A stretch of DNA of 64,000 nucleotides from Enterobacter sp. C2 (GCF_019880405.1 NZ_CP082269.1:2232001-2296000); one strand, 5' to 3'. Positions 1 through 9,152 are shown, numbered from the stretch's first letter. A program made the numbers and translations. Notes: a model not told the origin generated them from the letters alone.

Positions 1-765
1 TGAGTACCATGGCAGCAGACGGATCATAAACAGCATTTGCAGCAAGCCGTAACCAAAAAGCATTTTTGCGAAAACGTCTGCCTGGCCGCCGTTAAGGGCC
101 AGCCATGCACTGCACGCCACGAACGCCGGTGCCATCTGGATCCCCAGCGACGGACGCGCTTCTAAGGGTAACTCCCCGGCCGTGCGTAACCGGTGCACGA
201 TTGACGGTTCTAATGTGAGCCAGGAAATCACGCCGGCGCCCAGGAACAGCAAGCCGACGTCATGGAATCCCAGCGCTCCACAGGCCATTGCGCTGATAAA
301 ATTATTAGCCACAGTTGGCAGATACAGCCCTGGTGTTGTTGCCGTTGCGGGATGATTGCCGCGCCATAATCCTGCACCTTGCCAGGATGCATAGAACAGC
401 TGTGCCGCTGCCCCTAAGACGAATAGCATCAGCGCAAGATAATGCGCCCATGGCGTAACGCCAATTGAGACAAGCACTGTCGTCGCCGGGAACAGGCTGA
501 CAAAACTGCTTTTTATTGGGTGGCGTATTTCATCCATAACAGCACCAGGATGGCGAATCAAACGAGCGATAAAAAGAACGGTCAGAACGGTCCAGATACC
601 GATAGCCAGACTGATTAACGCCATGCCCGGCAGGTGTGAAAGCGGATAAATAGTGGCGGCATAGCGCCAGGCAAGGCCGGTTCCGATAATGCCTAATACC
701 ATCCCAAAATAGCCGGATGGCAGATTAATGAATCCAGCAGCGCTGTTTTGAGCCATTGTTGTCAT
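1..765 (-). CDS. tehA: TehA, tellurite-resistance/dicarboxylate transporter (SLAC1 family), 3' part missing
   Basis: The minus-strand frame is open from an ATG at 765 to base 1 (255 codons), so about the last quarter of a protein of roughly 330 residues lies outside the window. The visible part is strongly hydrophobic with several membrane spans and carries stretches that I recognise from E. coli Teh[13 protein letters not shown] near the start, [31 protein letters not shown] in the middle, and [11 protein letters not shown] near the edge. TehA is an inner-membrane anion-channel-like protein of the SLAC1 superfamily; overexpression gives tellurite resistance, while its natural substrate is not settled. 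A second ATG at 756 is equally possible as start, because a GAGG motif lies 2 bases before the first ATG and 11 before the second. tehB would be expected downstream, beyond base 1. Confidence 0.93.
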   Translation of the reverse strand, partial: MTTMAQNSAAGFINLPSGYFGMVLGIIGTGLAWRYAATIYPLSHLPGMALISLAIGIWTVLTVLFIARLIRHPGAVMDEIRHPIKSSFVSLFPATTVLVSIGVTPWAHYLALMLFVLGAAAQLFYASWQGAGLWRGNHPATATTPGLYLPTVANNFISAMACGALGFHDVGLLFLGAGVISWLTLEPSIVHRLRTAGELPLEARPSLGIQMAPAFVACSAWLALNGGQADVFAKMLFGYGLLQMLFMIRLLPWYS

Positions 766-951
766 ACCTCAGGTTTGTTCGCGGAAGGTATATTAACATC
801 AAATTTATTTTAAAGTTTAAAATGAAGTTTCCTCACTTGTGATGGATATTGTTCAACAAGCGAATTAACATCATTCCCTGGCTCCGTCCGGGGCGTTTTA
901 TCAGAGTGGTTTTCCTAATCCAATAAAGCTCATTAGACAGGAGATCTCGAG

Positions 952-1338
952 ATGTTTACCCACATGCGTATTGCCAGACCCGTAACGGACCTCGAAAGAT
1001 CGTTTCTGATGTACAGTCAGGGCCTGGATTTGCAAAAGATTGCCGACTTCAACGATCACGATGGTTTCAACGGGATTATGTTAGGTCGTGCGGACATAGC
1101 ATGGCACATAGAGTTCACTGTATGTCAGCATCATTCCGTACAACCTTCACAAACGGAAGAGGATCTGCTTATTCTCTATTATCCCCATAAAGATGAGTGG
1201 GAAAATACCTGCGCAAGAATGCTTGACGCCGGATTCACAGCGGTGAGTTCATTTAACCCTTACTGGGACGTTAACGGCAGGACATTTGTGGATCCAGATG
1301 GATACAGAGTGGTTATCCAAAACAGGGCATGGTCATAA
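952..1338 (+). CDS. VOC (glyoxalase/bleomycin-resistance fold) family protein
   Basis: This 128-residue protein has the features of a single two-repeat vicinal-oxygen-chelate protein: an N-terminal segment HMRIARPVTDLERSFLMYSQGL, typical of the first VOC beta-alpha unit, and a C-terminal FVDPDGYRVVIQ, the usual end of the second unit. It resembles B. subtilis YycE-type proteins. VOC proteins usually bind a metal and act on small electrophiles, but no substrate can be read from this sequence. The start is supported by AGGAG eight bases upstream of the ATG. It stands alone: tehA is divergent and the sucrose operon converges on it across a hairpin. Enzyme function is not assignable beyond the family. 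Confidence 0.8.
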   Translation: MFTHMRIARPVTDLERSFLMYSQGLDLQKIADFNDHDGFNGIMLGRADIAWHIEFTVCQHHSVQPSQTEEDLLILYYPHKDEWENTCARMLDAGFTAVSSFNPYWDVNGRTFVDPDGYRVVIQNRAWS

Positions 1339-1419
1339 CGACTTCGCTACCCGCGCTTGCTCTGTTGATGGAAGTACTAACTCATACTGTATGCGCCTGC
1401 TTACCACCTCGATAAAGAG

Positions 1420-1446
1420 CCCTGGATAAGCGCCGCTTACCCAGGG
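1420..1446. terminator. Hairpin between convergent VOC gene and fructokinase gene
   Basis: Two 13-base arms (CCCTGGATAAGCG and CGCTTACCCAGGG) with one mismatch form a compact stem in the gap between two genes that end toward each other. No long T run follows on either strand, so termination strength is uncertain. Confidence 0.5.
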
Positions 1447-1455
1447 TGCTTCAGG

Positions 1456-2409
1456 TTAACCGATTTCGCCAGAATTAAACACGAGCTCAGGCGCGGATGT
1501 CCTGAATGCCGCCACACCCTGGATATCAGGCAGCGCGGCTAACGCCCCTTTCGCCGTGGTTGCCAGCGCGCCACAGGCGCTGGCCTGCGTCATCGCCTGT
1601 TTGAGCTGGGCCAGATCGTCTAACGTATTGCCCTGTGCCACACTCGCCAGTAAACCTGCGATAAATGCATCGCCCGCGCCGGTGGTATCCAGACTTTCAA
1701 CCTGGAACGCGCTGGCCTGAACCAACAGATCCTGCCATAACACCATCGCCCCGTCAGACCCGCAGGTCACCACCTTCAGACGTGACGGATAGCTTCGTAG
1801 GATGCCTAATGCTTTTTCATGCTGCGTGGTGCCAGCCAACCAGTACAGCTCATCCTGCGAAAGCTTGAGAATATCGGCCTGCTGGGCAAAATGACGCACG
1901 GTATCCAACATCTCCTGCGCATCGGGCCACATCTGCGCCCGAAGATTAATATCAAAGCTCAACAGACCATCACGCTGCTTGATGTAGCTGATAGCCCGTA
2001 CCAGCGTGTCACGACATGGCGTTGCCACCAGCGCCAGGGAACAAAAATGCAGAATATCGTTACCAAACGCCGGAAGCGTGTCTGCGGTTAAAAACTGGTC
2101 GGCGGAAGGATCGACCAGAAAGGTAAAGCTGCGATCGCCCTCATCCCCGAGCGAGACCAGCACCGTGCTGGTACGGTGCTGCGTATCAAACTGCATAGGC
2201 TGAGTATCAACGCCCTCCTCTGTCAGCGTGTTACGTAGAAAATGACCAAACGGATCGTCGCCCACTCTGCCGATAAAGCCGCTCTCGCAACCCAAACGCG
2301 CGGCTCCGACGACAACGTTAACCGGCGCGCCGCCTGCACAGGCGGTGTACTGCATCTCTCCCTGCGGCAGGAGATCCACTACCGCGTCGCCTAATGCCCA
2401 GATTTTCAT
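1456..2409 (-). CDS. cscK: Fructokinase of the sucrose operon (PfkB family)
   Basis: A 317-residue PfkB/ribokinase-family sugar kinase. The N-terminus KIWALGDAVVDLLPQGE and the first signature CAGGAPVNVVVGAARLG match ScrK/CscK fructokinases, and the second PfkB signature DTTGAGDAFIAGLLA carries the catalytic Asp and anion hole. It would phosphorylate the free fructose released by the GH32 hydrolase encoded in the same operon to fructose-6-phosphate in the cytoplasm. It is the last gene of a four-gene minus-strand unit, 24 bases after the porin gene, with an AAGGGG ribosome site seven bases before the ATG. Compared with CscK of E. coli the middle of the protein is clearly diverged, so specificity for fructose rests on family plus context. 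Confidence 0.88.
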   Translation of the reverse strand: MKIWALGDAVVDLLPQGEMQYTACAGGAPVNVVVGAARLGCESGFIGRVGDDPFGHFLRNTLTEEGVDTQPMQFDTQHRTSTVLVSLGDEGDRSFTFLVDPSADQFLTADTLPAFGNDILHFCSLALVATPCRDTLVRAISYIKQRDGLLSFDINLRAQMWPDAQEMLDTVRHFAQQADILKLSQDELYWLAGTTQHEKALGILRSYPSRLKVVTCGSDGAMVLWQDLLVQASAFQVESLDTTGAGDAFIAGLLASVAQGNTLDDLAQLKQAMTQASACGALATTAKGALAALPDIQGVAAFRTSAPELVFNSGEIG

Positions 2410-2433
2410 AAATTCCCCTTACCGAAATTATTA

Positions 2434-3777
2434 TCAGAACAGATACTTAAAGCGAACCCGTGCGCCGTAGCGTTCATCATCGTTACCGGTTGGCGCAGCC
2501 GCCGAGTCCAGCCAGGAGGCGTAAGCTCCGAGGTAGATGTTGAAATTTGGCATATCCATAATGTCTGGCAGCTGCCATGAGGTATGGATGGTGTGAATGT
2601 CGTAGCGGCCCGGAGCAAGGATCGCGCAGTCGCTGTCGCAGTCCGCGTTGACGCCTGCCATATTGAACTGGTCAATTTTGTTGTGGGCATAGATGTAGCC
2701 GAGCTCGACGCGGTGCCATAGCGCATTGATACCGGCGCTAAAGTCTTTCTCGTCTGCCGCATCGAGGTAGGCGGTGCTCAGATTCACCACCGCGCCGTTT
2801 TCAGGGTCGGTCTTCAGCGTATTCCAGCTCATGGTCATACCGTAACCGGTACGGCTGGACTGATCCCGGAAGCGGCCATTTTCCTGCTGATAACCGTAGG
2901 CGTTATTCACCAGGTTGCTCTCCAGCGCGCCGGCCACCGACCACGGGCCGGACTGCCACGCGGCCACCGGGCGCACATACACGACGTTTTTACGGTTATC
3001 CAGCGCGTTACCATGGTAGTTCTGATCGACAAACAGGGAGCTGCCGTCCTCGACCAGCGTATTGACCTCGAAATACCAGTTATCCAGGGTTTTACTGAGC
3101 AGGAAATTGCCGCCGCTGTTACTGCGTCCTCGTCCCTCTTTCATCATATAGATATAGCCGTACCCATCGCTGTAGAGATCGTTAGCGGTATTACCGGAGT
3201 ATTGAATAAAGGTATCCTGATTCAGGGGGAACATATCCCAGGCTTCGAAGCGACCAATTTTAATTTTCCAGTCATCCTGCTGACCGAAGAAAAAAGCCGC
3301 ATCGTCGAGATTCATTTTACCGTTCATGTCCGCCAGCGGCTGGACGGTAAAGCCAGCATATTTGCCGTCAGCCCCTTTTCGCATACCATCAAAACCGAGA
3401 AGAATACGCCCGTTAATATCCCAGCGCTCTTTTTCACCTGGCGTCCAGCTTTTATTGGCGCTGGTTCTGAGCGATGTCAGTCCACCGGTGCGGCTGGCTC
3501 CGTCCATATTAAACTCAACGTCGCCATAGAATTTTAAATCATCGGTATCATTTACCTGTAACGTAGGTTTTGCCGGTGCGGTGCGGGCAACCATTTGGCG
3601 AGTTTCCTGCTGCTTTAAGGCACGTATCTCGGCTTCTGCGCTGGCGGCACGCGCCTCGGTAGCTTTCAGTCGATTTTCCATTTGCGCCAGCCGTGCTTCC
3701 AGAGAAAGGCTATCCTGCGCACACACCACGCCGCTAAATACAGACGTCAACATACAACCGACCCAGATTATTTTCAT
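2434..3777 (-). CDS. ScrY-like outer-membrane carbohydrate porin (LamB family)
   Basis: A 447-residue precursor with a signal peptide of about 20 residues ending VVCA before QDS. Right after cleavage comes a coiled-coil segment rich in Leu/Ala/Glu (about residues 24-60), the hallmark that separates ScrY from plain LamB. The rest reads as an 18-strand maltoporin-type barrel with many aromatic strands and a terminal Phe (RVRFKYLF). ScrY lets sucrose and other oligosaccharides cross the outer membrane. It sits between the hydrolase and fructokinase genes in one operon. In the scr system of Klebsiella the porin works with a PTS enzyme II, whereas here it works with a proton symporter, so the operon is a mix of scr and csc/raf types. 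The barrel could also admit fructans or difructose anhydrides used by the adjacent locus; that is inference. Confidence 0.87.
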   Translation of the reverse strand: MKIIWVGCMLTSVFSGVVCAQDSLSLEARLAQMENRLKATEARAASAEAEIRALKQQETRQMVARTAPAKPTLQVNDTDDLKFYGDVEFNMDGASRTGGLTSLRTSANKSWTPGEKERWDINGRILLGFDGMRKGADGKYAGFTVQPLADMNGKMNLDDAAFFFGQQDDWKIKIGRFEAWDMFPLNQDTFIQYSGNTANDLYSDGYGYIYMMKEGRGRSNSGGNFLLSKTLDNWYFEVNTLVEDGSSLFVDQNYHGNALDNRKNVVYVRPVAAWQSGPWSVAGALESNLVNNAYGYQQENGRFRDQSSRTGYGMTMSWNTLKTDPENGAVVNLSTAYLDAADEKDFSAGINALWHRVELGYIYAHNKIDQFNMAGVNADCDSDCAILAPGRYDIHTIHTSWQLPDIMDMPNFNIYLGAYASWLDSAAAPTGNDDERYGARVRFKYLF

Positions 3778-3899
3778 CGGGAAACCTTTTTTATTATTGC
3801 GATAAGCAGTTATTCATTACGTAGAGGTACAGTTTGGCGACAAAGACAACCCTAACCCGTCCATCGCCAGAGACGGGTTATTCCAGACGGCTGGTTTAT

Positions 3900-5333
3900 T
3901 TATTCAAGCTGCCAGGCTCCGCCATCGGACAGTGACGCGCTACCGCTCCAGGCGAATAGACGTAAATCCCGTTGGTTGGCATCCGGATATATACGGCTGC
4001 TGAGACACGCCTCGCCATCATTGACAAAGACTTCAACGGACGAGTTGTCTATAAACACCCGCAGGTGGAGATCGTGGTCGAGGGTTAACGGCACGCTGCG
4101 CGTCCCACATAGACCGTGCTGCGGATAACGACGCTCCAGTACCAGGCGCTGCATCTGCGCATCGACATAGATCCGCAATCCGTCCCCCAGACTCAGGCCG
4201 TACTGTTCGGCATCACTCTCTGCGCCTTTCCAGTTCAGCACCACTTCCATCGCCCCGGTGTTTTCCGCCACGCTAATTTGCTGATTGTTAAGCGTGCTGA
4301 CCGACCACGGATACCAGCCCTGGCGCAGGCTTTCCACCTCTTTTGCCGGGCGCATCTGCACCCGGTTGTCTGCGCTCAGGCTCAGCTCACGCGGCAGGGA
4401 CAGCATCCCGGCCCAGCCATCCTGCTGCTCCGGCAGGGGCGACTCCCACATATCCAGCCAGCCAATGACAATGCGTCGCCCGTCCGGGGTTAGGAAGCTC
4501 TGCGGGGCATAAAAGTCGTGGCCGTGATCCATTTCGACAAACTCACCGGCACGGACAAACGGCTGCCCAGGCTGCCAGTCACCCAGCAGATAGCCGCTCT
4601 GAAACAGATTGCGGTTTTTGAAGCCATGGGCGGCCATGCCCTGCGGAGAGAACATCAGCACGTGTTTGTCGCCGAGGGTGAAGAAGTCCGGACACTCCCA
4701 CATAAAGCCCATCCCGGCCTCGGCTTCATCAAGAACCCCCTCTTCCTGCCACTGGCGCAGATCCGCTGAACGATACAGCCGCACCTGCCCGGTCTCGCCC
4801 GCACGGGCACCGACGATCATGTACCAGCTCTCTCCCTCGCACCAAACCTTCGGATCGCGGAAGTGATGCACGCCCGGCGGCGTATCAACCACAATGCCCT
4901 GCCGCGCAAAGTGAATGCCGTCCTGGCTGGTTGCCAGGCACTGCACCTGATAAAGGTTATCTTCGTTATCGGCATCACCGTGGAATTTATGCCCGGTGTA
5001 GATCAGCGCCAGCGTGTCGCCGTCCACTACCGCCGAGCCGGAAAAGCAGCCATCTTTGTCCTCCGGCCCTTCCGGGGCGATCGCCACCGGCAGATGTTCC
5101 CAGTGAACCAGATCCTGACTGCGCGCATGACCCCAGTGCATCGGTCCCCACTGGGTGGAGTACGGATGATGCTGGTAGAAAGCGTGATACCAGCCGTCAA
5201 ACCACACCAGGCCGTTGGGATCGTTCATCCACCCCGCCCTGGCGGCCAGATGGTAGCGTGGATACCAGCGCAGGTTAAGCGCATCACGCTTTACCATGAG
5301 TTCCTGTTCAGCGTCAGCAATTGAGTAGGTCAT
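3900..5333 (-). CDS. cscA: Sucrose hydrolase / beta-fructofuranosidase (GH32)
   Basis: GH32 enzyme of 477 residues from the ATG at 5333, the same length as E. coli CscA. The three family signatures are present in order: WMNDPNGL with the nucleophile Asp (about residue 36), FRDPKVW with the transition-state Asp, and WECPDFF with the acid/base Glu. A C-terminal beta-sandwich follows (VFIDNSSVEVFVNDGE). It has no signal peptide, so it acts in the cytoplasm on sucrose brought in by the symporter, giving glucose and fructose. A longer frame begins with GTG at 5342, but the ATG is better placed after GAGTGAAG. It lies ten bases from the permease stop, within one operon. GH32 enzymes of this type often also cleave inulobiose-like beta-2,1 fructosides, which would be the product of the nearby GH91 enzyme. 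Confidence 0.93.
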   Translation of the reverse strand: MTYSIADAEQELMVKRDALNLRWYPRYHLAARAGWMNDPNGLVWFDGWYHAFYQHHPYSTQWGPMHWGHARSQDLVHWEHLPVAIAPEGPEDKDGCFSGSAVVDGDTLALIYTGHKFHGDADNEDNLYQVQCLATSQDGIHFARQGIVVDTPPGVHHFRDPKVWCEGESWYMIVGARAGETGQVRLYRSADLRQWQEEGVLDEAEAGMGFMWECPDFFTLGDKHVLMFSPQGMAAHGFKNRNLFQSGYLLGDWQPGQPFVRAGEFVEMDHGHDFYAPQSFLTPDGRRIVIGWLDMWESPLPEQQDGWAGMLSLPRELSLSADNRVQMRPAKEVESLRQGWYPWSVSTLNNQQISVAENTGAMEVVLNWKGAESDAEQYGLSLGDGLRIYVDAQMQRLVLERRYPQHGLCGTRSVPLTLDHDLHLRVFIDNSSVEVFVNDGEACLSSRIYPDANQRDLRLFAWSGSASLSDGGAWQLE

Positions 5334-5351
5334 AGTCTTCACTCTTGTCAG

Positions 5352-6593
5352 TCAGATAGCGGAAAGTTGTGGTACCTGCGGATCCGCCGAAGCATTGTTG
5401 GATCGCAGTAAAAACATGGAGATAAAGGTGATGCCGAACACAAGCAGTCCCATAAAGAGATAGGATTCAGCGAAGCCATATTTTTCGTAGCTGTAGCCTG
5501 CCAGCGGCGACAGCACCGAGGCGATCACCGAGCTGGTGCAGGCGAAGCCCACCAGATAGAGCGTTGATGAGAGGCGCTTATCGAAATTCAGGCTGTTGTA
5601 TTTGAAGATCGCCACCAGCAGCACCGGCAGCTCGACGGCGTGCAGCAGTTTAGTAATGGAGATCAGCAGCGGCCCCTCCACCAGCCCGGAGGCAATCATG
5701 CGCATTGCCATCACCATGCCCGCGAATATCAGGCCATTTTTAGCGCCGACACGATTCACCAGCCATGGGGCACAAAACATTCCGGCGGCCTCGAGAAACA
5801 CCTGAAACGAATTGAGATAGCCATACATCGCATTGCCTTCTTGCGGCGTGGCAAACTGGGACGAGAAATAGACTGGAAATTGCTGATCGTACACACCGTA
5901 AACACAGGTGCCGACGACGAAGAACACCAGCGCCCAGAAGCGCGGCAGAGTCAGCAGACGCAGCGCATCCTGCAGCGTGACTTTGCCCCCCGCCACCGCT
6001 TCCTGCATGGCATGGGGCGCAGAGGAGACCCGCAGCCGGGCCAGCAGCAGCAGAAACACCAATCCGGAACAGCTGGCCACCGCAAAGTTCAGCTTTGGAT
6101 CAATGTTAAACAGCAGCCCGGCGAAAAACGTCGCCACCGCCCAGCCCAGCGAGCCCCACATTCGCGCTTTGCCGAATTCAAACTGACTCTGACGCGCCAC
6201 GCGCTCGGTATAGGACTCCAGCACGCCGATCCCGCCGTTAAAGGTCAGGCCGATAAAAATGCCGCCAAACACGCTGCCGAGCAGGATGTTGATCTTCAGC
6301 AGATGTCCAAACAGCAGATAGGCCGGGCCAGAGAGGATCAGCATAGTGGTGAGATACCACAGCAGATGCTTGCGCAGGCCGAGTTTGTCCTGAATAAAGC
6401 CGTAACAGATCTGGGCAAACAGCGCCGAGACCGACAGCACCGCAAAAATAATCCCCGTATCCCCTGCTTTTAGCCCGACTTCCTGATGCAGCCAAATAGA
6501 AAGTAACGAGCCTGAGGAGGACCAGGTAACAAAAAAGAAGAACAGCAAGGCACTGAGTAACGGGTAACTGTGAGAATGATGGGTTTTCATCAT
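5352..6593 (-). CDS. cscB: Sucrose/oligosaccharide:H+ symporter, LacY family (CscB/RafB-like)
   Basis: A 413-residue major-facilitator protein with about twelve membrane spans, of the oligosaccharide:proton symporter (LacY) family. Diagnostic stretches are the FFFFVTWSSSGSLLSIWL first helix, GFIQDKLGLRKHLLW in loop 2-3, FEFGKARMWGSLGWA in helix 5 and NFDKRLSSTLYLVGF in helix 10. From memory the sequence is somewhat closer to the raffinose permease RafB than to CscB, so raffinose-type sugars may be substrates too; the operon context argues for sucrose. It is the first gene of the operon, transcribed from the operator region it shares with the divergent cscR. Two adjacent ATG codons (6593, 6590) are possible starts behind GAGAT. 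Confidence 0.88.
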   Translation of the reverse strand: MMKTHHSHSYPLLSALLFFFFVTWSSSGSLLSIWLHQEVGLKAGDTGIIFAVLSVSALFAQICYGFIQDKLGLRKHLLWYLTTMLILSGPAYLLFGHLLKINILLGSVFGGIFIGLTFNGGIGVLESYTERVARQSQFEFGKARMWGSLGWAVATFFAGLLFNIDPKLNFAVASCSGLVFLLLLARLRVSSAPHAMQEAVAGGKVTLQDALRLLTLPRFWALVFFVVGTCVYGVYDQQFPVYFSSQFATPQEGNAMYGYLNSFQVFLEAAGMFCAPWLVNRVGAKNGLIFAGMVMAMRMIASGLVEGPLLISITKLLHAVELPVLLVAIFKYNSLNFDKRLSSTLYLVGFACTSSVIASVLSPLAGYSYEKYGFAESYLFMGLLVFGITFISMFLLRSNNASADPQVPQLSAI

Positions 6594-6623
6594 GGCGATC
6601 TCATGTTGGAGTCATGCCTTGAT

Positions 6624-6635
6624 GGTAACGTTAAC
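6624..6635. promoter_or_regulatory. CscR-type operator, proximal to cscB
   Basis: GGTAACGTTAAC, a near-perfect version of the 12-bp palindrome GTTAACGTTAAC, lies 31 bases upstream of the symporter ATG. CG-centred palindromes of this kind are typical LacI-family operators. Confidence 0.7.
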
Positions 6636-6668
6636 AAAAGAATATCCTCACGCCATTTTGCTAAGATT

Positions 6669-6684
6669 CATGATGTTAATCACA
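6669..6684. promoter_or_regulatory. CRP-like site in the cscB-cscR intergenic region
   Basis: CATGA, six bases, then TCACA: one perfect and one degenerate half of the TGTGA-N6-TCACA consensus, directly beside the second operator. Catabolite control of a sucrose operon would be expected; the site is weak. Confidence 0.4.
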
Positions 6685-6687
6685 AAA

Positions 6688-6699
6688 GTTAACGTTAAC
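6688..6699. promoter_or_regulatory. CscR-type operator, perfect palindrome
   Basis: GTTAACGTTAAC is a perfect 12-bp palindrome, centred 64 bp from the first copy. Two spaced operators between divergent genes fit looping or dual control by the LacI-family repressor. Confidence 0.75.
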
Positions 6700-6837
6700 A
6701 TAATGAAGATGAGATCGCGATCAACATTTCAGTTGTACAACCTGCAACATCAAAGAGAAACAATAGCGTATGATCCTTTTACATCAGCAACTTAGTTATA
6801 CTGCCTCACGCAACATGGCAATGATGGAGTAAGACAC

Positions 6838-7833
6838 ATGGCGTCCCTGAAAGATGTGGCAAAACTGGCAAACGTATCGCTGATGACCGTCTCCCGGGCG
6901 CTGAACAGCCCGGAGCGGCTGAAACCTGAAACCCTGGCTCGGGTGCAGCAGGCCATTGCGCAGACCAACTACGTGCCGGATTTGTCAGCCAAAAAGATCC
7001 GTGGCGCCCATGCTTCGCCGAGCACCATTGGCGTGCTGGCGCTGGATACCGTGACGACCCCGTTTTCGGTCGAGATCACGCTCTCTATCGAAGAGACCGC
7101 CCGTGCCCACGGCTGGAACAGTTTTGTGGTCAACATGTTTTCCGACGACAGCCCAGAGACCATGGTGGATCTGCTGCTCTCTCACCGTCCGGACGGCATT
7201 ATCTTTACCACCATGGGGCTACGGCAGGTACCGCTGCCCGCCAAGCTGCTCACCCTGCCCTGTGTGTTGGCAAACTGTGAAAGCCTGCACGAGCCGGTGG
7301 CGAGCTACATTCCAGATGATGAGCAGGGTCAGTATACGGCGGTAAAGGCGCTGCTGGCCGCAGGCTATCGTCGCCCGCTCTGCCTGCACCTACCCGCGAG
7401 GCATCTGGCGACCATTCGCCGCCGCCAGGGACTGGAGCGCGCCTGCCGCGAAGCCAACGTCGATCCCGATACGCTTGACCATGTCTATATGCAGTTCGGC
7501 GATGAGCACTACCGCGATATGCCCGCCCAGCTGCTGGCGCATATTCGTCACGGCAAGCCGCTGTTTGACGCTGTGATCTGCGGTAACGATCGCATTGCGT
7601 TTATGGTTTACCAGACGCTGCTCAGTCAGGGGCTACGTATCCCACAGGACGTCGCGGTGATGGGCTACGACAATATGGTGGGCATTGGCGATCTGTTTTT
7701 TCCGGCGCTGTCGACGGTACAGCTACCGCACTACGATATTGGCCGCCTGAGCGCGCTGCATATCATCAATCAGGAAACGCACAGCGATACCATTCGCGTC
7801 GAAAGCCCGCTGCTGCTGCGCGAATCGCTGTAG
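6838..7833 (+). CDS. cscR: Sucrose operon repressor CscR (LacI family)
   Basis: A 331-residue LacI/GalR regulator. The N-terminal helix-turn-helix reads MASLKDVAKLANVSLMTVSRALN, followed by the hinge helix and a periplasmic-binding-protein-like effector domain (AVMGYDNMVGIG near residue 280). Segments such as TPFSVEI, HRPDGIIFTTMGLR and SYIPDD match CscR of E. coli EC3132. It is divergent from the sucrose operon and should bind the two GTTAACGTTAAC-type operators in the 244-bp gap. The inducer in the known system is fructose or a fructose derivative rather than sucrose itself; whether that holds here is not visible. The start directly follows a weak ribosome site (GGAGTAAGACAC). Confidence 0.9.
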   Translation: MASLKDVAKLANVSLMTVSRALNSPERLKPETLARVQQAIAQTNYVPDLSAKKIRGAHASPSTIGVLALDTVTTPFSVEITLSIEETARAHGWNSFVVNMFSDDSPETMVDLLLSHRPDGIIFTTMGLRQVPLPAKLLTLPCVLANCESLHEPVASYIPDDEQGQYTAVKALLAAGYRRPLCLHLPARHLATIRRRQGLERACREANVDPDTLDHVYMQFGDEHYRDMPAQLLAHIRHGKPLFDAVICGNDRIAFMVYQTLLSQGLRIPQDVAVMGYDNMVGIGDLFFPALSTVQLPHYDIGRLSALHIINQETHSDTIRVESPLLLRESL

Positions 7834-7838
7834 CACTA

Positions 7839-7865
7839 CGCTCCCGGAACCAGCGTCCGGGAGCG
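7839..7865. terminator. Hairpin between convergent cscR and DUF4432 gene
   Basis: Perfect 10-base arms CGCTCCCGGA / TCCGGGAGCG with a 7-base loop, just after the cscR stop. No T run on either side. Confidence 0.55.
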
Positions 7866-7876
7866 CGACGGGCAGA

Positions 7877-9085
7877 TTACTCTTTCGCTATCGGCGTAGC
7901 GTTCTCTTCGAATTTTGTCTCACCCTGGATAGCGGCAATCTTCTTCTCGACGTCCGCCACCTGCTCGCTGCTGTGCAGCAAGGTATAGGTCAAATCAAAT
8001 TGCGTGCTGGCACCCGGCTGCAGCTGCTTGACGCGTTTCTGCTCGCGTTCAATAGTGACCGGATAGGCATAGCTAGTACCCGGCTCAATCCCGGTGACGT
8101 AGCCCTGTTTAACGGTATCGGTATTTTTCCATAGCGTCAGCACCGGCAACTGACGAGTGTCGAACTGGATAGAGGCTCCCTTGTCACCCGCCTTATTCAC
8201 CACTGCCGCCACGGTCTGATGATCCTCTCCGGAGAGCGGCTGGATGTTAAACACCATCTCATCGAAGCCCCTGGTCGGGCCGGCGTAGGTCTGCCATGTC
8301 TTCAGGCCCGCTTTGGCATAGTCGTTAAACGGACTGATGCTGGACATCGGTGCAAGGAATCGTGCCCCCTCTTCGAGGATCGGCATTCCGAAGTTACTGT
8401 GGTAGATAATCTGGTAATCATGCGGATAGTCAGCGTGGTTAGTCAGCACATCATGCAGGCTAAAGCTGTTGCTGCCGGGTACATAGCGCAGCTCGGTCAT
8501 GGTCTGCAAATCGGCCTTCTTGAAGGTGCTCTCTTTGACCAGGCCACGAATACGGATCTCATGCGGTGCGGCATCAGCTACCTCGACCTCCACCTGCGAG
8601 GCGGGGGTATTGCCTGCTTTTCCGTGCAGGGTATAGATCTGTCCATCCGCAGTGACCGGGTGCCCTGTCCACTCATAGCCGCAGCGCACCATCATTTCAT
8701 TGAAACCTTCCAGCCAGCCCAGTCCGTTGCGGCTCTCCAGATTGATAAACGCCGGATTGACCACCTCTTTCACCGGTGAATCCCAGCCCATTTTTGCGCC
8801 AAAGCCTTCAATGCGCAGCAGGTTCATACCGCGCGTCGGGCTCAGCGTAATGGTAAGCCCGTTCTGACTGGTGATGACGAGAATTTTACTCCCCTCCTGC
8901 TTACCGCCATGCAGCACTTTCTGCTCAATGCTGAACGGCTTCTCTTTCATGTTCAGCTCACTGCTTGAAATCTTCCAATTTCCTTTATCCATGCTCTGTT
9001 CAGCGCTAGTCAGCACCCAGGTTTTAGCCGCCGCTTGACCAGAGACCAGCAGAGCAAGCACCGTTAACGCCAGTTTGATTTTCAT
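7877..9085 (-). CDS. Periplasmic DUF4432 / aldose-1-epimerase-like protein
   Basis: A 402-residue protein with a clear Sec signal peptide (MKIKLALTVLALLVSGQAAA, cleavage before KTW). The mature part looks like the galactose-mutarotase superfamily in its DUF4432 branch: GMNLLRIEGFGAKMGWDSP near residue 80, NGLGWLEGFNEMMVRCGY, then YTLHGKAGNTPASQV, and IYHSNFGMPILEEGARFLAP, with conserved His/Glu candidates for sugar binding. Proteins of this branch are thought to interconvert sugar anomers, but substrates are largely unknown. A signal peptide on a member of the family is notable and puts it in the periplasm. It lies downstream of the GH91 gene but behind a terminator and with its own CRP-like promoter region, so it is probably a separate transcript in the same functional locus. 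Confidence 0.8.
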   Translation of the reverse strand: MKIKLALTVLALLVSGQAAAKTWVLTSAEQSMDKGNWKISSSELNMKEKPFSIEQKVLHGGKQEGSKILVITSQNGLTITLSPTRGMNLLRIEGFGAKMGWDSPVKEVVNPAFINLESRNGLGWLEGFNEMMVRCGYEWTGHPVTADGQIYTLHGKAGNTPASQVEVEVADAAPHEIRIRGLVKESTFKKADLQTMTELRYVPGSNSFSLHDVLTNHADYPHDYQIIYHSNFGMPILEEGARFLAPMSSISPFNDYAKAGLKTWQTYAGPTRGFDEMVFNIQPLSGEDHQTVAAVVNKAGDKGASIQFDTRQLPVLTLWKNTDTVKQGYVTGIEPGTSYAYPVTIEREQKRVKQLQPGASTQFDLTYTLLHSSEQVADVEKKIAAIQGETKFEENATPIAKE

Positions 9086-9152
9086 TGTTTTTCCTTTTTG
9101 CTGAATCGATTATTACGTGTCGCGGGAAAATCTACTGATTTGCAGGTTAAAG

